This document shows positions 35,625 to 46,278 of a stretch of DNA of 64,000 nt, one piece after another. The stretch covers positions 372,001 through 436,000 of the forward strand of contig CAVTWD010000008.1 in NCBI GenBank assembly GCA_963738325.1, written 5' to 3'. The notes under the pieces are model-generated. The model made no database searches, had not been told where the DNA came from, and saw only the letters and a program-made list of their open reading frames with translations. Within the stretch, counting starts at the first letter, position 1. Every line of letters begins with the position of its first letter. Position numbers and translations under genes: made by a program. The stretch is from CAVTWD01 sp963738325 (lineage in GTDB: Bacteria; Actinomycetota; Acidimicrobiia; Acidimicrobiales; Ilumatobacteraceae).

Positions 35625-37258
35625 TCACCGCTTGGCGGCCTTCTTCGCCTTTGCCGGGTCGGCCCCGAGCTCTTCCGCCGCCCGGCTGTTCTCAGCGCCG
35701 CCAGCGTCCTCGTGGGCGATGATTCGCCCGGCCGCGATGGCCGCTGTAAACGCGGCGAAGTCGTGGTCCGACTGGTTCGCGTAGGACTCGGCGAACGCCC
35801 TGATGGCTTTGTCGAAGGACTTCCCCGGCCCCAGGTAGGCGGAGACGGCAATCGCGTCGCCGGACCGAGCATGGGCGCGGGCCAAGGTGTGACCGCAGAG
35901 CTGTGCGTAGGCCTGCAGCCGCTCCTCGGTGAGCGACGCAGGATCCGGCGACCACTTCATGTCCCGTAGCTGGCGCACGTAGAAGCTCCGGCCGCCGGGT
36001 CCGTCGATCCAGCCCAGGAACGAGTCGCTGGCCGCTTGCATGAGCCGCTGCCCGGTGACGACCCGGTGACCGTGCTTGGTGTACGCCGACTTGCGGGTGA
36101 AGGCCTCCAACACCGACGCCTGCGCCTGCTTGGCTTGAAGGACGAGGAGATCCTGCTCGTCGCGGCCGCGGAGCAGCAGCACGAACGCCAGCAGACCGAC
36201 GCTGCCCACCCCCACGACCTTGTGGCCCATGTCCACGATCTCGTACCGCTTGAGCAGCTCCTGCCGGTCGTCCTGCAACGTCGCCCGGTAGTCCCGGAAC
36301 AGCGCGTTCACCAGCGTCGCGGTGTCGGCGTTGAGGTCCAGGCGCGTCAACAGCGGAGGTTGGTCGCGGAAGCGGCGACGGCCATCCACGACCTCGGTGA
36401 TCTTGTCGATCGCCGACCAGGCGTCGTGCAGCCGCGCCTTCGCCGCCGCCCCCTGGACCGCCGCCTCCTCCTTTCCTGCCTTCTTGGCCCCTTGCTTGCC
36501 CTTGTTGCTCGGAAGCTCGCGGATCGGCGGCGACGATCCCGCTCACGTCGATTCGGTCGTACCAGATCGCGAGCTCGCCAGGCCGGCGAAGTCGGCCATC
36601 GCGGTGCGGTAGGAGGCGGCCACTGCCTCGGCCGCGGCCGGGCCGGCCTTCTTGGCCAGCTTGTTGTCCCGGGCCGCGAGGACGAACGAGGTGGCCAGGC
36701 GCTTGACGTCCCACTCGAACGGTCCGGGGTTGGTCTCGTCAAAGTCGTTGAGGTCGAACACGACCGAACGGTCGGGAGCCGCGAACAGACCGAAGTTGGA
36801 CAGGTGGGCGTCGCCGCACAGCTGCACGGCCAGCCCGCTGCGGGACATCGCCGCCAGGTCGGCCGCCATCAGCAGCGCCGCCCCGCGGTAGAAGGCGAAG
36901 CCGCTCGTGGCCATCCGCGGCGTGCCGCACGGGGACCAACTCCTGGACTCGCGAGGTCTCCTGACCTTCCAGCAGCGCCACCGGATCGGCCCGGTCCGAT
37001 AGCGGCTGCCACACCGCCGAGCTGCTCGTGCGGGGTCTCGGCCCGTGCGACGCGGCCCTTCTGCTGGCGCTCCTCGATGCTCAGGTGCGGCACCGGCTTC
37101 TGCGCCGCCGCCTTCCCCGAGCGCTCACGCACAGCTTCCTGCGGGACCGAGAGGTTCTCCCTGACAACGTCGGACACCGTTGCCGAGCCCGCCGAGCCAT
37201 CGCTGGCTCCTTGATCCTCCGAGCGGCTCGCGCTCGTGGAAGCCTCGTCCTGGGTCAT
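35625..37258 (-). CDS. DUF2252 family protein (several frameshifts)
   Basis: Second DUF2252 gene, about 540 aa in total. The N-terminus (MTQDEASTSASRSEDQGASD) is followed by VPHLSIEERQQKGRVARAET, then the core blocks ALLEGQETSRVQELVPV, FAFYRGAALLMAADLAAMSR, VQLCGDAHLSNFG, DLNDFDETNPGPFEWDVKRL, KVVGVGSVGLLAFVLLL and GHTLARAHARSGDAIAVSAY. Frame changes near 37,025, 36,920, 36,560 and 36,400 split it. All catalytic-like motifs (GDxHxxN, DFD) are intact, so it is probably a whole gene with read errors. Function unknown; the family is often found with stress genes. Confidence 0.75.
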
Positions 37259-37433
37259 GCCTCGCTACCCCCAACCCGGCCACGGCGGGCCGGCTCGTCG
37301 AGATGGGTTCTTCCTGAGGTGACGCGCACAGTTCGTGCCGAACGCGAAGCCATCGGGGCCCAAGTTCAGCTCATCCGACGACGCGTTCGTCGGCGCTCGC
37401 GGTGCACGCTGCAGACCGACACCGCACGGACAG

Positions 37434-37670
37434 CTACACCTCGACGACCACGTAGGGATCGGCCGGGCGGGCGATCAAGTAGGCCAGGACGCCGATGACA
37501 GGGACGAACACGATGAACAGGGTCCACAGCGCCTTGGCCCACCGGGAGTGGTCGCGGCGCCGGAAGTTGTCGATGAAGACCCAGATGACGATGAAGATCC
37601 ACAAGACCATCGCGGCGAACATGACCAGGCTCCAGAAGACGCCGAGCAACGGGTAGTCATAGGCGAGCAT
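37434..37670 (-). CDS. PLDc_N-type small membrane protein
   Basis: A 78-aa protein starting MLAYDYPLLGVFWSLVMFAA. Two transmembrane helices (about 7-32 and 48-68) enclose the segment IDNFRRRDHSRWAKALWTLF, the signature of the phospholipase D nuclease N-terminal (PLDc_N, PF13396) family of short membrane proteins. Role unknown; such proteins often accompany actinobacterial stress genes. Confidence 0.7.
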   Translation of the reverse strand: MLAYDYPLLGVFWSLVMFAAMVLWIFIVIWVFIDNFRRRDHSRWAKALWTLFIVFVPVIGVLAYLIARPADPYVVVEV

Positions 37671-37917
37671 GCGAGACCCTTTCTGACGGTGCCGCGCAGC
37701 GACTGGGCCTGCGGTCACATCGGCGAAGCCTGCGGTGTGTGCCGCAAGTCGTGCACTGCCCTTGGGAGTCGCATACGCGGCTCCGGGCTCCATCGTGGGG
37801 AACACGAGGTACAGCAGTCAGGGCCAAAGGTCCCAGAGGTGGGCGTCGGGCGCGGGCGTCGACGTCCGCCGCGCTCTCGCAGCTCAGGACGAAGGGCCTG
37901 CCTCCACGCCACCGGGG

Positions 37918-38095
37918 TCAACTTGGCGTCGGACGCCGTGGCGAGGTTCAAGACGTACGAGGCAGCCGAGGCATCGACGGCCGCCAGTGCGCCGAGGCGC
38001 ACGATCATCAGCACCCGAGGGTCGAGGTCGGCCCGCTCGACCGGCGCAGCGGTCATGTCGACCGCGGTCTCCAGCAGGGGACGTACCTCCGCCAT
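37918..38095 (-). pseudogene. CMD-like helical protein, truncated copy
   Basis: The start MAEVRPLLETAVDMTAAPVE and the next 40 residues match the complete paralogue at 41,345-41,664, but after ASDAKLT the sequence leaves the family and runs on as unrelated text. It is the inside end of a roughly 400-bp direct repeat. Confidence 0.7.
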
Positions 38096-38323
38096 GGTTC
38101 GAGCCTCCTGTCGTCGTGTCGTTCTGTCGATGAGCGGGGTGGTGGTGCCGCCTCCAGCCGGCGGATGACCAGGCCCGAACCGGCCCGTGCGTCCCTTCGC
38201 AGCTGATCGGTTGTACCAAGGCAAGGATGCGACCAGCCGGGCTTGCCGTGCATCGACCGATGTGGTTGAACCGCCGGCAACCACGACTCACCCCCCGATG
38301 AGGCTCGATCACGTGGGAGACGG
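37918..38323. repeat. About 400-bp direct repeat, copy 1
   Basis: Matches 41,487-41,890 at roughly 90 percent by eye. It spans the 5' part of the CMD-like gene (minus strand), the divergent intergenic region, and the start of the LuxR regulator gene (plus strand). In this copy the regulator frame starts with ATG at 38,298 and is abandoned after about ten codons. Confidence 0.75.
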
Positions 38324-38335
38324 TCGGGGGGCGCA

Positions 38336-38426
38336 CAAGGCGCCCATCGTCAGGCGAAGCCCGACCGCCCAGCCCTCGGTGCGCTCCACCAGCTGCTCGA
38401 CCGCGCCGGGCGGCAAGGCTGCTGGC
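38336..38426 (-). pseudogene. Inverted internal fragment of the LuxR/MalT-like regulator
   Basis: On the minus strand the frame reads LPPGAVEQLVERTEGWAVGL then RLTMGAL, matching the plus-strand regulator at about 42,552-42,632. It lies directly beyond the repeated regulator start but in the opposite orientation, so the copy was rearranged by deletion plus inversion. Confidence 0.65.
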
Positions 38427-38528
38427 CGCCGAGCGGCGTCGGTGGACATGCTCCCCGACATGCTCCCCAGGGACCATCGAACCGGCATGGCGGGCAGTGC
38501 CAAGGGTCCTGGCCGTACGACGCGACGG

Positions 38529-39689
38529 TCAGCGCAGCTCGCGGAAGCAGGCGCGCAGCTCGTCCACGAAGAGGTCGGGCTCCTCGAAGGCGGCGAAGTG
38601 GCCGCCACGGTCGACCTCGTTCCAGTAGCGCAGGTCCGTGTAGGTCCGCTCGGCCCACCGCCGCGAGGCGCCGAAGATCTCGCGCGGGAACAGCGTGACA
38701 GCGGCCGGCACCGGCACCACGACACCGCCGAAGGCGTTGAAGCTCTCCCAGTACAGCCGGGCCGACGACGCCGCCGCACCGGTGAGCCAGTACACCATCA
38801 CGTTGTCGAGCAGCTCGTCGCGCGTGAGCGCATCTTCTGGGTGGCCGTCGTTGTCGGTCCAGGCCCAGAACTTCTCGAGGATCCATGCGGCCTGGCCCGC
38901 CGGCGAGTCGACCAGGCCGTAGCCGACCGTCTGTGGCCGGGTGCTCTGCTGCTTCGAGTACCCCGAGTCGTGGGCCCGGTAGTGCTCGAGCTTCCGCAGG
39001 GCCGCCACCTCGGCCTCGGTCGGGTCGGTCATGTCGTCCGCGGTCGGAAAGGCGATCGGCATGTTCACATGGATGCCGGCGCAGTGGCCCAGGTCCTGCG
39101 CGCCGATCCGCGTCGTGACCGACGATCCCCAGTCGCCCCCCTGGGCCACGTAGCGCTGATAGCCGAGCCGCACCATCAGCTCGTCCCACGCGGTGGCGAC
39201 GCGGTCGACGCCCCAGCCGGTGCTGGTCGGCTTGTCGCTGAACCCGAAGCCCGGCAGCGACGGCGCCACCACGTCGAACGCGTCAGCCGGATCACCGCCA
39301 TGGGCTGCCGGGTCGGTGAGCAGCGGGATGGCCTTCAGGAACTCGACGGTCGAGCCGGGCCAACCATGGGTGAGCACGAGCGGCAAGGCACCGGGCTCTG
39401 GCGAGCGGGCGTGGAGGAAATGGATCCCGAGGGGCTCGTCCCCACCACCTTTGAGGGTGGTCCGGAACTGTGGGAACCGGTTCATGGCCACTTCCCGGGC
39501 CCGCCAGTCGTACGTGGTCCGCCAGTGCTCACAGACCTCGTGCACGTAGGCGAGCGGGATGCCCTGACTCCAGTCGCTCACGGTCTCGCGGTCGGGCCAG
39601 CGCGTGCGGGCCAGCCGGTCGCGCAGGTCGACCAGGTCGGCCTCGGCCACGTCGACCGTGAACGAGCTGATCGCCGGATCGGTGCTCAC
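38529..39689 (-). CDS. Epoxide hydrolase, EHN family
   Basis: 386 aa from the GTG giving VSTDPAISSFTVDV. The EHN N-terminal domain is present (VDLRDRLARTRWPDRETVSD, WSQGIPLAYVHEVCEHWRTT), followed by an alpha/beta-hydrolase fold with oxyanion motif VLTHGWPGSTVEFL, nucleophile Asp in AQGGDWGSSVTTRIG and catalytic His in VDRGGHFAAFEEPD. It opens epoxides to diols by an alkyl-enzyme ester. The frame is intact over the full family length. Confidence 0.85.
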   Translation of the reverse strand: MSTDPAISSFTVDVAEADLVDLRDRLARTRWPDRETVSDWSQGIPLAYVHEVCEHWRTTYDWRAREVAMNRFPQFRTTLKGGGDEPLGIHFLHARSPEPGALPLVLTHGWPGSTVEFLKAIPLLTDPAAHGGDPADAFDVVAPSLPGFGFSDKPTSTGWGVDRVATAWDELMVRLGYQRYVAQGGDWGSSVTTRIGAQDLGHCAGIHVNMPIAFPTADDMTDPTEAEVAALRKLEHYRAHDSGYSKQQSTRPQTVGYGLVDSPAGQAAWILEKFWAWTDNDGHPEDALTRDELLDNVMVYWLTGAAASSARLYWESFNAFGGVVVPVPAAVTLFPREIFGASRRWAERTYTDLRYWNEVDRGGHFAAFEEPDLFVDELRACFRELR

Positions 39690-39950
39690 GAACCGACCGT
39701 AACCGCCGCGGCCAGCGGTTGGTCGGTGCGCCAGACCCGCCACTCCGTCTTCGTCGCGTGGCGCTCGAAGTGGAGTGCGTGGACGACTCGCCGATCAGCC
39801 AGCCAGCGCCAGAGCGGGATTGCTCGGCTGCTGGAGCCCTGCACACTCTCTCCAACGGCGTCAGAATGACCGGACCACCGCCGTCAAGGGCAGTGCGGCT
39901 TCGGAAGGGATCGGGCACATGATGCAGCGGGGTGCTGGGGCGATTGGGCG

Positions 39951-40650
39951 ATGACCTCTGACGCCGGGAGCGACGCACCGCCCGCCCAGCACGGCGACAG
40001 CCGCACCGACATGATACAGGAACGACTCCGCAGCCCCGATCGCGTCGTGGCGCTGACCGATGGCGTATTCGCCATCATCGTCACGATCCTGGTCCTCGAG
40101 ATCAACGTGCCCCCCAACCTGAACCACGACTCGCTGCGAGCCGTCCTCGACGAGCTCCGCCCCACGGTCGTCGCGTGGGTGATCAGCTTCCTGATCACCG
40201 GGATGTACTGGGTGGCCCATCGCGATCTCTTCGCCCGAGTGCGATACGTGAACCGCGACCTCGTGTGGCTGAACCTGCTGTTCCTTCTCCCCGCGAGCCT
40301 CATGCCGTTCGCGGCCTCGGTGCTGGGGGACTACCCGAACGAGCCCTTGGCCATCCACATCTACGGCGTCGTGATGATCGTGGTGTCCGTGCTGCGGCTG
40401 GCCCTGTTCGGCTACGTGATCCGACGTCCGCGCTTGCTGTGGGCGGGGGAGGTCAGCAGCCGGTCATGGATCGGGTACCTGCTCGTCGCCTCCCCCATCG
40501 TGGTCTACGCCATCGCCATGGCCGTGGCCGGGGCCTCGACGTTCGCGAGCATTGTCCTGTTCTTCTCCGTCCCGGTCCTGTACTTCCTGCTGGTCACGAT
40601 CCTGCGGGAAGGGCGCGGCGACGAAGGCCCAGGCCGCCGACTTCTCCTGA
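39951..40650 (+). CDS. TMEM175-like (DUF1211) potassium channel family protein
   Basis: About 230 aa with six predicted transmembrane segments. The family signature at the first helix is RVVALTDGVFAIIVTILVLE (usually R-x3-FSDGVFAI), followed by AWVISFLITGMYWVAHRDLF and LNLLFLLPASLMPFAASVLG. Bacterial TMEM175 proteins are tetrameric K+-selective leak channels. The family-like part ends at LREGRGDEGP; a one-base shift near 40,630 would give a natural stop at 40,648-40,650 instead of a read-through across the next gene. Confidence 0.75.
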
Positions 40651-40762
40651 TCGCGGTGGCGCGTGACGGACCCGCCGGCCACCCATCGCTTGCGCTGGGT
40701 GGCCGGCTCACGCCCCGCATGCAGTCGGCGGTGGCGCCGAGTGACGTGATGGACCCGAGCGG

Positions 40763-41290
40763 TCAAGTCGCCGCCGCGGCGTCCTTGGCGATGTCGTCCA
40801 CGTCCGCGGTGAGCTGCTTCTCCTGGACCTTCTCGGCGCCCTTCATGGCGCCTTCGATCTGGGCGCCCGAATCGGCCACGCCGACGACGACGAGACCGGC
40901 CTGGCCGGCATCGAGCTGCTCGCCGAGCTCCTTGAGGTCCTTGCGGCTCATCCCGGCCGCGGCGTGCCCGGCGACTGCGCCGAGCGCGGCGCCGACCCCA
41001 GTGGTACCGAGCAGGAGGCCACCACCGATGGCGGCCGCCGGGAACAGCGCGATGACGAGACCGGTGGCGAGGCCCAAGCCGGCGCCTCCTACGCCGCCGA
41101 CACGCGTCGGCGTCTCGTGCTTCTTGACGATCTTGACCTTGCCGTCGGCGCGGCGATCGATGACGGCAGCGTCGTACGCCTCGATGAGGCCGTCCTTGAC
41201 GTGGAGGTCGTGGACAGCCTGGTAGTCGGCCTTGGCAGCCTCGACGTCGGTGTAGACGCCTACGTAAGCGATGAAGGTTTGCGTTGCCAT
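40763..41290 (-). CDS. DUF1269 domain membrane protein
   Basis: A 175-aa protein starting MATQTFIAYVGVYTDVEAAK. It has the DUF1269 order: ferredoxin-like N-terminal part (KADYQAVHDLHVKDGLIEAY, DAAVIDRRADGKVKIVKKHE), a Gly-rich double hydrophobic segment (GLATGLVIALFPAAAIGGGL) and a C-terminal part with GLVVVGVADSGAQIEGAM. Function unknown; the family is frequent in stress-gene clusters of actinobacteria. Confidence 0.8.
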   Translation of the reverse strand: MATQTFIAYVGVYTDVEAAKADYQAVHDLHVKDGLIEAYDAAVIDRRADGKVKIVKKHETPTRVGGVGGAGLGLATGLVIALFPAAAIGGGLLLGTTGVGAALGAVAGHAAAGMSRKDLKELGEQLDAGQAGLVVVGVADSGAQIEGAMKGAEKVQEKQLTADVDDIAKDAAAAT

Positions 41291-41344
41291 GATGGGGGTC
41301 CCCTCTGTTGGTTGCGAAGTGTGGTGGGCGGCCCGAGCGTTCCC

Positions 41345-41664
41345 TCAGAAGCCGGCGCTCGCGAGGCCCTCGTCGAGCGCGAGCGCGATCCCGAGGCGTC
41401 GCCGATCGTGACGGCGGCCGCCATGACCTTGGGCGTGCCGACGATCGGGGCGACGGCGACGAGGACGCTCCGGGCTTCTCCGAGGGTCAACTTGGCGTCG
41501 GACGCCGCCGCGAGGTTCAAGACGTACGAGGCAGCCGAGGCATCGACGGCCGCCAGTGCGCCGAGGCGCACCATCATCAGCACCCGAGGGTCGAGGTCGG
41601 CGCGCTCGACCGACGCCGCGGTCATGTCGACCACGGTCTCCAGCAGGGGACGTACCTCCGCCAT
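41345..41664 (-). CDS. CMD/AhpD-like helical protein (one frameshift)
   Basis: About 106 aa: MAEVRPLLETVVDMTAASVE, then DPRVLMMVRLGALAAVDASA, LTLGEARSVLVAVAPIVGTP and, after a one-base change near 41,396, LGIALALDEGLASAGF. Helix spacing resembles carboxymuconolactone decarboxylase/AhpD domains, but the redox CxxC is absent (VDASAASY at that place), so peroxidase chemistry is not expected. Complete paralogue at 44,343; truncated one at 37,918. It is divergent from the LuxR regulator. Confidence 0.6.
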
Positions 41665-41890
41665 GGTTCGAGCCTCCTGTCGTCGTGTCGTTCTGTCCTT
41701 GAGCGGGGTGGGTGGTGCCGCCTCCAGCCGTGGATGACCAGGCCCGGACGGCCGGTGCGACTCCTTCGCAGCTGATCGCTTGTACGAAGACAAGGGTGCG
41801 ACCAGGCGGGCTTGCCGTGCATCGACCGATGTGGTTGAACCGCGGGCAACCACGACGGACGCCCTGATTAGGCTCGATCACGTGGAGGCA
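41487..41890. repeat. About 400-bp direct repeat, copy 2
   Basis: Partner of 37,918-38,323, here with both flanking genes complete. The region between the CMD-like start (41,664) and the regulator start (about 41,882) is the probable divergent promoter region. The position that is ATG in copy 1 is ATT here (41,867). Confidence 0.75.
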
Positions 41891-44193
41891 GGTGGTGCCA
41901 GCATCGACCGAGACGCGGCCGATGCGACGGCCGAGCTCGCCCGGATCCTCAGCGTCGATGCGCACAACTGCATGGTGCCGACGCTGGCTGATGGTCTCGT
42001 CGCGCGCCGGCAGATCCTCGACCGCATTGCAGGGCGACGCGACGTCGGGGTGGTGCTCGTCACGGGACCAGCCGGCTTCGGCAAGACCACGCTGGCCGTC
42101 CAGGCAGCGGTGGCAGATGGTCGCCCGGTCGCGTGGGTGACGGTCGATGAGCACAGCGCCACACCACTGTCGTTGCTCCGGAGCATCGCCGTCGCGGTGC
42201 ACGCCCTCCAGCCGCTGCCACCCGCCGTGGTCGATGCGCTGCTCGGCGGCGAGCAGACCTGGTACACGTCAGCGTTGCCGTCGCTCGCCTGTGCGCTTCG
42301 CGATCGTGACGGATTCGTTCTCGTCATCGACGATGCTCACCACCTGACACGGCCAGATGCCCTCGACTGCCTCGATCATCTCATCGATGCGTGGCCGCCC
42401 GGATCGCTCGTGATCCTCGCCTCTCGGTCGCGTGTCCGGGTTCGCGTTGGGCGTCTGCTGCTCGCGGGCCGTGCGGTGCGGGTGGAGCCCGACGACCTGC
42501 GACTGTCCGTGGGGGAGGCCACGGTGATGGCTCACGCCCTCGGCCTTGATCTCCCGCCCGGCGCGGTCGAGCAGCTAGTGGAGCGCACCGAGGGCTGGGC
42601 GGCCGGGCTTCGCCTGACGATGGGCGCCTTGATGCGCCCCCAGACCGCAGCTTCCCACCGCGCAGACCGTCGACATGGTCCATCCGGCGGTGAGGGACTA
42701 CCTCGGAGAGGAGTTCTTGGATCGTCAGCCGGACGACCTTGTGAGGTTCCTCACCCGGACGGCCATCCTGGACACGCTCTCGGGCCCGGTCTGCGACGCG
42801 GTGCTCGAAGTCGCAGGCAGCGGCGCCCGGCTGGAGGAGATCGCTCGCCAGGGCGACCTCTTCATCGTCACCTTGGGAGAGGACCGAACCTGGTTCCGAG
42901 TGCACGCACTCGTCCGCGAGTTCCTCCAAGCTGAGCTCGCCCGGCGTGAGCCCGAGCTGGTTGCCGAGCTGCATGCTCGGGCCAGCCGCTGGTACGAACT
43001 GCATGGCGATCTCGGCCGAGCCATCTTGCACGCGAAGCGGTCCGGCGATGTCGAACGGGCCGAGGACCTCGTGATCGAACGTCTCGTCGACGTCGCGACG
43101 ATCGGCGGCACCCAAACCCTCGGGCGCTGGTTGTCCTGGTTCACCGATGAGGAGTGCCTGCGTTCGGCGGCGCTCGGCTTGGCGCGCTGGAGCAGGTTTG
43201 GCGCCGGGCTAGGGCGGCGCGCACGCGTGGCTCGCCATCGGAGAGAGTCGCCCCGACGATGTCGAGGAGTGGCTCGCCCGCGCCGCAGCGCTCGGAAGCG
43301 TCCGCCCCTTGAGCGATGGAACGCCGTCGGTCGACTACGCGGTTGCGGTGACACGGGTGATGCTGGGCTCGGAACCGGGCGATCGACTCCTCGCCGCTCT
43401 CGAGCCGTATCTGCGAGATGCGACAACGAGCCCCTTCTTCGCCTTCGCGGCCATCGTCGACGCCGGGGCGCGCTGGCTGATGGGCATCGAATCCTCGGCC
43501 GTGCTGGCGCGGAGCGAGCCGGCGTGGATGCGCGTGCCGGTGGCTCGCGCCGTGGCGCTCGGCTACTTGGCCGTCATGGCCTCCGAGCGTGGCGATCGGG
43601 ACGAGGCGGCATCGCTTCGGCGCAGAACCCTCCGGACCGTCGATGAGCACCATCTCACCGACCACCCGGTGGTGATTGGCACCCTGCTGAACCTGAGCCT
43701 GCTGGGCCTCGAGCTGGGCGCCGGGGGCGTCGACGCAGCGTGGCTCGCGAAGGCACCGAGCCTCTTGGCGGGCGTGGGCCACCTCGCTCCGAGGACCCGC
43801 CTGCTCGCGTATCTGCTCCTCGCCGAGATCCACCTGCGGCTCGACGACCTCCAAAAGGTCAGCGAGTTCCTCGCCGAGGCCGAACGGCTCGCCCGACGTG
43901 AGTCCTGGGCCACCGCGCTGGTGGCGCACGTCGCACGCGCCCGGGCGCAGCTCCTCGAGCGCACCTCGGTGGCGAAGACGCTGGTCGGGCCTGGCCCGGG
44001 CTCCATCACACCCGCCGAGCTTCGGCTCCTCTCCTACCTCCCTACCCACCTGTCGATCCGCGAGATTGGCGACCACACGTACCGGTCCACGAGCACCATC
44101 CACAGCCAGAGCATCTCCCTGTACCGCAAGCTCGGCGTGGCCAAGCGCGGTGAGGCGGTCGAGCGAGCGAGGGAGCTCGGCCTGATCGACTGA
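41882..44193 (+). CDS. MalT-like LuxR-family transcriptional regulator (two frameshifts)
   Basis: About 770 aa. The N-terminal STAND ATPase has Walker A VTGPAGFGKTTLAVQ and Walker B FVLVIDDAHHL; AVEQLVERTEGWAAGLRLTM is the winged-helix part typical of LuxR-type ATPases. A TPR-like helical middle follows, and the C-terminus is a LuxR HTH (ITPAELRLLSYLPTHLSIRE, then YRKLGVAKRGEAVERARELG). Frame changes near 42,650 and 43,210. The start is taken as GTG 41,882; ATT 41,867 would be the counterpart of the ATG in the duplicated start at 38,298. It probably controls the divergent CMD-like gene and neighbours. Confidence 0.75.
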
Positions 44194-44342
44194 ACGTCAC
44201 CGCAGGAGCGGTTGAGGTCTGGTCGATCCCCGCTTCGGCGACCACCGCCTCGGTGTCGACTCAACTGGTCTGGTTGATGACGGGTGGCCCGGCGGGTCTC
44301 CACAATGAGCCGGATGGGCGCGCTGGATGATGCCGGCGCCCG

Positions 44343-44696
44343 ATGGACAAGGAGACCAGGATGGCCGACGACACACCCCTCCTCGACACGCTCGCCGCGA
44401 TGACAATGGCATCGGTCGAGAGCTGCAACCTCGAGCCGCGAGAGCTCATGCTCGCCCGGATCTCGGCACTCACGGCAGTGGGCGCACCCGCGGCGTCCTA
44501 CCTGGTCAACGCCGGCACCGCCAGCGACGCCGGGATCACGCTGGAGGACGTCCAAGGGCTGCTCATCGCCGTCGCACCGATCGTCGGCACCGCCCGGACC
44601 GTGACGGCGGCCGGCAACATCGCGCGCGCTCTCGGCTTCGCCATCGCAGCCATCGATGCGGAGATCGAGGCGGAGCTCGCGGCCGAGACCGACTGA
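44343..44696 (+). CDS. CMD/AhpD-like helical protein
   Basis: 117 aa (MDKETRMADDTPLLDTLAAM, then ELMLARISALTAVGAPAASY, GITLEDVQGLLIAVAPIVGT and RALGFAIAAIDAEIEAEL); MADD at 44,361 is an alternative start. A third member of the same family in this island and the only one with an uninterrupted frame. The CxxC of AhpD is missing. It follows the regulator and precedes the MFS pump. Confidence 0.65.
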   Translation: MDKETRMADDTPLLDTLAAMTMASVESCNLEPRELMLARISALTAVGAPAASYLVNAGTASDAGITLEDVQGLLIAVAPIVGTARTVTAAGNIARALGFAIAAIDAEIEAELAAETD

Positions 44697-44773
44697 GCGG
44701 GGTCGAAGTCGCCCGGCCGGGTGCGCCGAGCTCCCGAGCGGCCAACACTCGGTAGACAGCACGTGGGAGCGTG

Positions 44774-46278
44774 ATGGACGACGCGGCGAACAAGGGGTGG
44801 TCGGCGCTGGTCGCCTTGGCCACGGCGCAGTTCCTCATGGTGCTCGATCAGTCCGTGATGAACGCTCGATCAGTCAGCTGGTCAAGGACTTCCACACGAC
44901 GGTCACCACGATCCAGGCCGTCATCACCCTCTACTGCTTGGTGATGGCCGCCATGCTCATCCTCACCGGGGCCAAAATCGGCGACATAATCGGCCGCCGA
45001 CGGGCGTTCGTCATCGGCTCGATCATCTACGCCTGTGGCTCAGCGTTGACCGCGGTGTCGCAATCGGTGGCCGCCCTCGCTCTGGGATGGTCGGTGCTCG
45101 AGGGCGTCGGTGCCGCGCTCGTCTTCCCCGCGCTCGCCGCGTTGATTGCTGGGAATTTCGACGGATCCCGGCGCAAGGTCGCCTACGCGGTCGTCGGTGG
45201 CGTCGCCGGGGCGGGGATCGCGGTCGGTCCCATCGTGGGCGGGTGGGCGACGACGGTACTCACGTGGCGGGTCGTGTTCATCGGCGAGGTCTTCATCGCT
45301 GCCTTCATCCTGCTCATGACGCGGAAAGTGCGAGACGCGCCAGGTCCGACTCCCCCGCCAAAGCTCGACGTCGTCGGCGCGGTGCTCTCGGCCACGGGTT
45401 TGGGAGTGTTCGTCTTCGGCGTGCTCGAATCGAGCACTTGGGATGGCTCAAACCCAAGAACTCGCCGATCACGATCTTCGGCTTCTCACTCACCGTCTTC
45501 GTCATCGGCGCCGGATGCGTTCTGCTCTGGGGTTTCGTGACGTGGCAGCGCCACCGCGAGGCCACCAACCGCGACCCGCTCGTCCACCTCTCGCTGGCCC
45601 GGGTCCCGCCGGTCCGGTCCGGACTCGTTGGGGTGTTCAGCCAGAACCTCATCCTGATGGGCGTCTTCTTCGTCATCCCGCTCTATCTCCAGCTGGTCCT
45701 CGGGCTCAATGCCCTCAAGACCGGGATCAAGATGCTGCCGATCTCGATCACCATGTTCGCGAACTCGGCGATCGGTTCGAGGCTGTCGAATCGCTTCCCG
45801 GTCCGCTCCATCGTCCAGAGCGGTCTGTGTGTGACCATCGCCGGCACGCTCATCCTGCTCGCGACGATCCAGCCCAAGCTCTCCGACGCCGGGTTCGCGA
45901 TCGGCATGGGCGTCCTCGGCGTCGGGATGGGCCTGATGATCTCCCAGCTCGGCAACGTGATCCAAGCCTCGGTCGAGGAGTCAGGTCGCAGCGAGGCCGG
46001 CGGGTTGCAGTACACGGGCCAGCAGCTCGGCTCGGCGCTTGGAGTCGCCTTCATCGGCTCGATCGTGCTGATCGGGCTGACCTCCACCTTCATCTCCACC
46101 GTCGAGCACGACTCGCGGATCAGCGCACAGGTGTCGACCCAAGTCGGTGTAGCCGCCGGGTCCAACACCAACTTCGTCTCGTCCACCCAGATCGAGAGTG
46201 CCGCCAAGCAGGCGGGCATCGACGAGGCCACCACGGCGGCGCTGGTGGACGACTACGAGACCGCCCAGCTCGACGCGG
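44774..46278 (+). pseudogene. DHA2-family MFS transporter, C-terminus lost
   Basis: The start MDDAANKGWSALVALATAQF and LMVLDQSVMN form TM1 with the DHA2 LDxxxxN motif. TM blocks AKIGDIIGRRRAFVIGSIIY (motif A), GWSVLEGVGAALVFPALAAL and GGVAGAGIAVGPIVGGWATT (motif C) follow, then FFVIPLYLQLVLGLNALKTG. Frame changes lie near 44,866 and 45,440 and look like read errors. After ALVDDYETAQLDA the frame turns into the antisense of a relaxase gene, so the last helices are missing or replaced. DHA2 pumps export drugs by proton antiport. Confidence 0.7.

Noticed and set aside
38187..39869. 560-aa plus-strand frame over the epoxide hydrolase
   Set aside because: No recognisable domain and complete overlap with an intact EHN-family gene on the minus strand.
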